From Sediminicola sp035798135 (GTDB taxonomy: Bacteria; Bacteroidota; Bacteroidia; Flavobacteriales; Flavobacteriaceae), in the NCBI GenBank assembly GCA_035798135.1, contig JAPFBR010000007.1, forward strand, positions 1-64,000: DNA of 64,000 nucleotides, read 5' to 3'. The number at the start of each line of letters is the position of its first letter. Positions within the stretch are counted from its first letter, which is position 1. Under the pieces are notes generated by a model. It was not told the DNA's origin, ran no database searches, and saw only the letters and a list, made by a program, of their open reading frames with translations. Below, one piece after another: positions 61,837-64,000 of the stretch. The position numbers and the translations under genes were made by a program.

Positions 61837-61882
61837 CAAGGGAATGTAGTTTGCTAAAAACCGACTTTCATTTTTATAACTA

Positions 61883-62197
61883 TTAGTGTTTTTGCATTTT
61901 CCCAATAATGGTCCCAACTGCGGTTTTTATTTTATCAATGGCACCTGTTAATGCCAGATCTACAGAGTCTGCCTGATTGGTGACTGCAATTGGTTGCCTG
62001 CCCTCAAGTCTGGCTTCTATGAGACAGGAGATATCATTGATTCCATCTTTTTTTCCATTCTCATCCTTTAAGTGTACCTCAATTCTGGAAATGTGGGATT
62101 CGAACCTTTGCAAGGCTTCGGCAATTTGGGAGGAAAAATAATCTTCACTTCTTTGTTCTCCGGAAATAGTTTTGTCTGTATTAATTTGAATTGTCAT
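61883..62197 (-). CDS. HPF/RaiA family ribosome-associated protein
   Basis: A 104-aa protein of the ribosome hibernation factor family (IQINTDKTISGEQRSEDYFS..., RIEVHLKDENGKKDGINDIS, LEGRQPIAVTNQADSVDLALTGAIDKIKTAV), with the beta-alpha-beta-beta-beta-alpha pattern of HPF/YfiA. Short type, without the long C-terminal dimerisation domain. Expressed in stationary phase or stress in other species. Second gene after a 61-aa protein on the same strand; a hairpin lies between them. Confidence 0.85.
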   Translation of the reverse strand: MTIQINTDKTISGEQRSEDYFSSQIAEALQRFESHISRIEVHLKDENGKKDGINDISCLIEARLEGRQPIAVTNQADSVDLALTGAIDKIKTAVGTIIGKMQKH

Positions 62198-62233
62198 ATG
62201 CTATAGTTTTTTACTGCTTTTTTGCATGTGTTT

Positions 62234-62270
62234 CTAAAAGGCTATTTAGATTCCCTAAACAGCCTTTTAG
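62234..62270 (-). terminator. Hairpin between the 61-aa gene and the HPF gene
   Basis: CTAAAAGGCTATTTAG / CTAAACAGCCTTTTAG with one mismatch and a 5-nt loop. There is only a short T run on the minus strand, so it may attenuate rather than fully stop transcription into the HPF gene. Confidence 0.55.
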
Positions 62271-62313
62271 TTCTTTGTTATGTATTCCATTATCCGTTCT
62301 GGACAGGAAGTTA

Positions 62314-62499
62314 TTAGTCCTTTCGGTCATCTCCTGGTCTCGGGGACTTGAATACGTCAATTCCCTCTTTTCTATGCTCCACAACTTGTTCAGTGATAAA
62401 TTCACGGAACTCACTGTTGCTCTGACCATCTTGTTTGGAGAACTCAGCTACTGTTTTGGTTATTCCTTTTGACTTCGTATTCAAAAATGTTGTACTCAT
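62314..62499 (-). CDS. Small hypothetical protein (61 aa)
   Basis: A 61-aa hydrophilic ORF (MSTTFLNTKSKGITKTVAEF...EFITEQVVEHRKEGIDVFKSPRP). It begins 35 nt downstream of the double palindrome at 62534 and is followed by a hairpin, which supports it as a real gene. No family recognised. A frameshift linking it to a second frame that ends at 62211 was considered and judged unlikely because of the hairpin. Confidence 0.6.
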   Translation of the reverse strand: MSTTFLNTKSKGITKTVAEFSKQDGQSNSEFREFITEQVVEHRKEGIDVFKSPRPGDDRKD

Positions 62500-62533
62500 A
62501 TATGTAATTGTGTAAATCGTTCAGTCGCAGTAT

Positions 62534-62566
62534 ACAGTATTAATACGGAATTTGTATTAATACTGT
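62534..62566 (-). promoter_or_regulatory. Double palindromic operator upstream of the 61-aa/HPF genes
   Basis: ACAGTATTAATAC, 7 nt, GTATTAATACTGT: a perfect 13-bp inverted repeat in which each half carries the 10-bp palindrome GTATTAATAC (62537-62546 and 62554-62563; centres 17 bp apart). The symmetric design is that of an operator for a dimeric repressor or activator binding at two sites. Confidence 0.55.
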
Positions 62567-62750
62567 CTTAAAAGCCAAAGATTAACTTTACCATTGACAA
62601 ACTCTTTAAGGTTTTTACTAAAAGGTTTACTACTACAAAACTAGTAAGGATGGCAAATGGGATACATAATAAAATGTGCCACTGTCAGGTTGAGTGCAGT
62701 CGAAACCTATGTGACTAGGACGTTTTAGTTAAAAGGGTGTGTCTGTCCTG

Positions 62751-62777
62751 ACCTCTCGCTTGCGCTCGAGGGGACAG
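62751..62777. repeat. CTCGAG short intergenic repeat, copy 3
   Basis: ACCTCTCGCTTGCGCTCGAG then GGGACAG; same core and tail as the other copies. Confidence 0.6.
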
Positions 62778-62800
62778 GGTGCGAAATAAGAACGTAAAAA

Positions 62801-62826
62801 CCTCTCGACAGCGCTCGAGGAGACAG
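62801..62826. repeat. CTCGAG short intergenic repeat, copy 4
   Basis: CCTCTCGACAGCGCTCGAGG then AGACAG, 24 nt from copy 3 in the same orientation. Confidence 0.6.
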
Positions 62827-62842
62827 TAAGTGCAGAATTGTC

Positions 62843-63811
62843 TTATTCGGATACCACAAATGTCTTCAACATATTTTTACTTCGCGGTTGTGGGACCTCG
62901 GAAACAAAGGCATAGGTGCCAGGGGATAAATCTGCCTTAAAATAGGCCTTGGACCCTGCTGGCATTTCATTGACACCACCTAGAAAGGTGAAACCCTCGG
63001 GTGCCGGATTGATGAGTCCTTTCGGGTCTGCCCAGTTCATCCATGCATCCAGAGCATCCAAATCACTATTTTCATCCCAACGGACCAAATTGATGTCGTG
63101 CCCCACAAAATTTTCATGGGCGATCTGATCTATAAATTCCACCGAAAAAGTTTGGGGTCCTTTCCCAATCTCCCCATCATAGGTAATACCTTCTGTACTG
63201 GAAATGGATAGTAGTACGGTAGCCTCGGGTGGCTGTATTTTACTACTTTCTTCTGTGATGATAATTGGTTTTGCCATGCCCATAGAGGAATGGAACTTGC
63301 CATTAGACATTTTAACGTAACACTCCATAATATAATATCCCGGTTCCAAATACACAGTGGTTATGCTGGAATGCCTTGGGGAAACCAAGCCGGACCCACC
63401 TGTAAAAACAACATCAAAAAACCAAGCTGGCAGTTTGTTGAAAGCTGCAAAACCTTCTTCTGATTTCCCTTCGTTGATAAGGTCCATCCCCTCATTAAAT
63501 GCAGGCATCACCTCTTTTTCTGTGTCTTCTATGGTCTTGCCTTCAGGATACTTGTCCAATAGGAAAAAATGAGGTTCATTGGATTTGTTTATATACCTAA
63601 AGGTGTTCCAGCCAGAAGGGATGGTATCAACACTTTGAAAATCCATTACCTGGGTGACGATCTCAATTACGGGATCACTTTTTTCTTCCATGGTACTTTC
63701 CGTGTTCTCCTCTTTTTTATCTGATTTGCATCCTAGCAGTAGGACCAATGATATACATAGCACGGGTAATTGGCCGTACACCCCCTGTAAATACTGTTTT
63801 GTTGTTATCAT
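62843..63811 (-). CDS. Hypothetical lipoprotein (322 aa)
   Basis: A 322-aa lipoprotein. ATG 63811 gives the signal peptide ITTKQYLQGVYGQLPVLCISLVLLLGCKSD with a lipobox (LLLGCKS); an in-frame TTG at 63877 would add 22 residues in front and spoil it. The mature part has an acidic linker, then two beta-rich halves containing FFLLDKYPEGKTIEDTEKEV, SSITTVYLEPGYYIMECYVK (cupredoxin-like strand pattern, with no full copper ligand set seen) and a C-terminal KAYFKADLSPGTYAFVSEV. Function unknown. Stop lies 16 nt left of CTCGAG repeat copy 4. Confidence 0.82.
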   Translation of the reverse strand: MITTKQYLQGVYGQLPVLCISLVLLLGCKSDKKEENTESTMEEKSDPVIEIVTQVMDFQSVDTIPSGWNTFRYINKSNEPHFFLLDKYPEGKTIEDTEKEVMPAFNEGMDLINEGKSEEGFAAFNKLPAWFFDVVFTGGSGLVSPRHSSITTVYLEPGYYIMECYVKMSNGKFHSSMGMAKPIIITEESSKIQPPEATVLLSISSTEGITYDGEIGKGPQTFSVEFIDQIAHENFVGHDINLVRWDENSDLDALDAWMNWADPKGLINPAPEGFTFLGGVNEMPAGSKAYFKADLSPGTYAFVSEVPQPRSKNMLKTFVVSE

Positions 63812-64000
63812 AATAGTTATAGTTTGGACATACGCATTCGTATAGAGCACATAAAGGCGCTTTATAACTGCTTTCAAATAATAAATGAAGGGGATTTTAC
63901 TTTAAATGTAGAAAATAATAGTTAATTATCCAACTCCTTTTATAGTTTAATGCGTTCAACAGCAAGGGGTTGTGAATTGTTTCTTATTTGTGGGAGGGAG
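63812..64000. other. Intergenic end of window
   Basis: 189 nt upstream of the lipoprotein gene; AT-rich, no ORF or clear promoter box recognised. Confidence 0.4.

Larger units (their letters stand above)
61560..61882. other. 323-nt intergenic region with repeat fragments
   Basis: Starts with GCTAACTATTGGC (61575-61587), which looks like one end of a third cassette-like element with no clear opposite end. It then holds two copies of the CTCGAG-containing repeat (61761, 61811). No ORF is called. Confidence 0.5.
62500..62842. other. 343-nt intergenic region
   Basis: Holds the double palindromic operator (62534-62566) and two CTCGAG repeats (62751, 62801). The stretch 62567-62750 has no recognised feature apart from a repeat-like fragment (CAGGTTGAGTGCAGTCGAAACC, about 62687-62708). 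Confidence 0.5.

Noticed and set aside
62085..62120. GGATTCGAACC, resembling the complement of a tRNA T-arm
   Set aside because: It is inside the HPF coding sequence, and no acceptor, D or anticodon arms flank it.
62211..62429. 72-codon minus-strand ORF overlapping the 61-aa gene, possibly a frameshifted continuation of it
   Set aside because: It runs through a strong hairpin that looks like the terminator of the 61-aa gene, and no family supports a longer protein.

Overview
The window is chromosomal DNA of a member of the Bacteroidota, most likely a marine Flavobacteriaceae close to Maribacter, Zobellia or Arenibacter; the genus is a guess. Evidence for this: a T9SS type B (gliding-motility-type) C-terminal domain next to a PorP/SprF protein, DUF4295 beside rpmB-rpmG, DUF4369, DUF5916 and DUF2911 proteins, TonB-dependent proteins with the OMP_b-brl_3 barrel, and many promoters of the Bacteroidota type (TTTG about 17-19 nt before TAnnTTTG). 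Coding density is high. I found no tRNA, rRNA, CRISPR array, prophage or insertion sequence.

Layout. 1-12.6 kb: a surface/secretion locus with the 3' part of a giant mosaic-repeat protein (over 3,190 aa, 5' end outside the window), a 675-aa protein with Ig-like domains, TSP3-type calcium repeats and a T9SS type B sorting domain, and a PorP/SprF protein. 12.7-15.1 kb: the tight operon idi - PTPS/QueD - bcp - manA, then a 90-aa orphan with its own promoter and terminator. 15.6-20.6 kb, minus strand: DUF4369 lipoprotein, DUF819 membrane protein, HAD phosphatase, DUF5916 outer-membrane protein. 20.7-23.3 kb, minus strand: a five-gene operon of SPFH/band-7 protein, PH-like membrane protein, DUF4177 protein, alpha/beta hydrolase and a 54-aa ribbon-helix-helix protein, with a repeated ATGATAT palindrome upstream. 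23.4-33.7 kb: PBP1A, S1/P1 nuclease, AraC regulator overlapping an AlkB-type dioxygenase, DUF885 lipoprotein, MOSC, DoxX, HtpG. 33.9-37.1 kb is a decay zone: a deletion scar joins the start of a TetR-like gene to the end of an AarF/ABC1 kinase gene, and an S9 peptidase gene carries two in-frame TAA codons. 37.4-58.4 kb is mainly housekeeping: FabH-like synthase, TonB-dependent protein, CoA-binding protein, Na+ symporter, recR, 2-oxoacid dehydrogenase E2, beta-barrel protein, exonuclease, FAH-Hpt-cinA chain, rpmB-rpmG-DUF4295, ftsY-DUF2911-amidase, rimO, EamA transporter, ABC-F protein. 58.8-64 kb is accessory and AT-rich: a lipoprotein, two genes each followed by a 130-190 bp element with imperfect inverted ends (cassette-like), CTCGAG-containing short repeats, and an HPF-type ribosome-associated gene behind a double palindromic operator.

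Most unusual items: the giant mosaic gene, which lacks a sorting domain of its own beside a CTD-B/PorP pair; the SPFH operon with its encoded RHH protein and candidate operator; the cassette-like elements, one of which supplies the last codons of its gene; the TetR-AarF fusion scar; and the S9 gene with two stops in an otherwise continuous frame. Functional statements are from motif reading by eye; no database search was possible.
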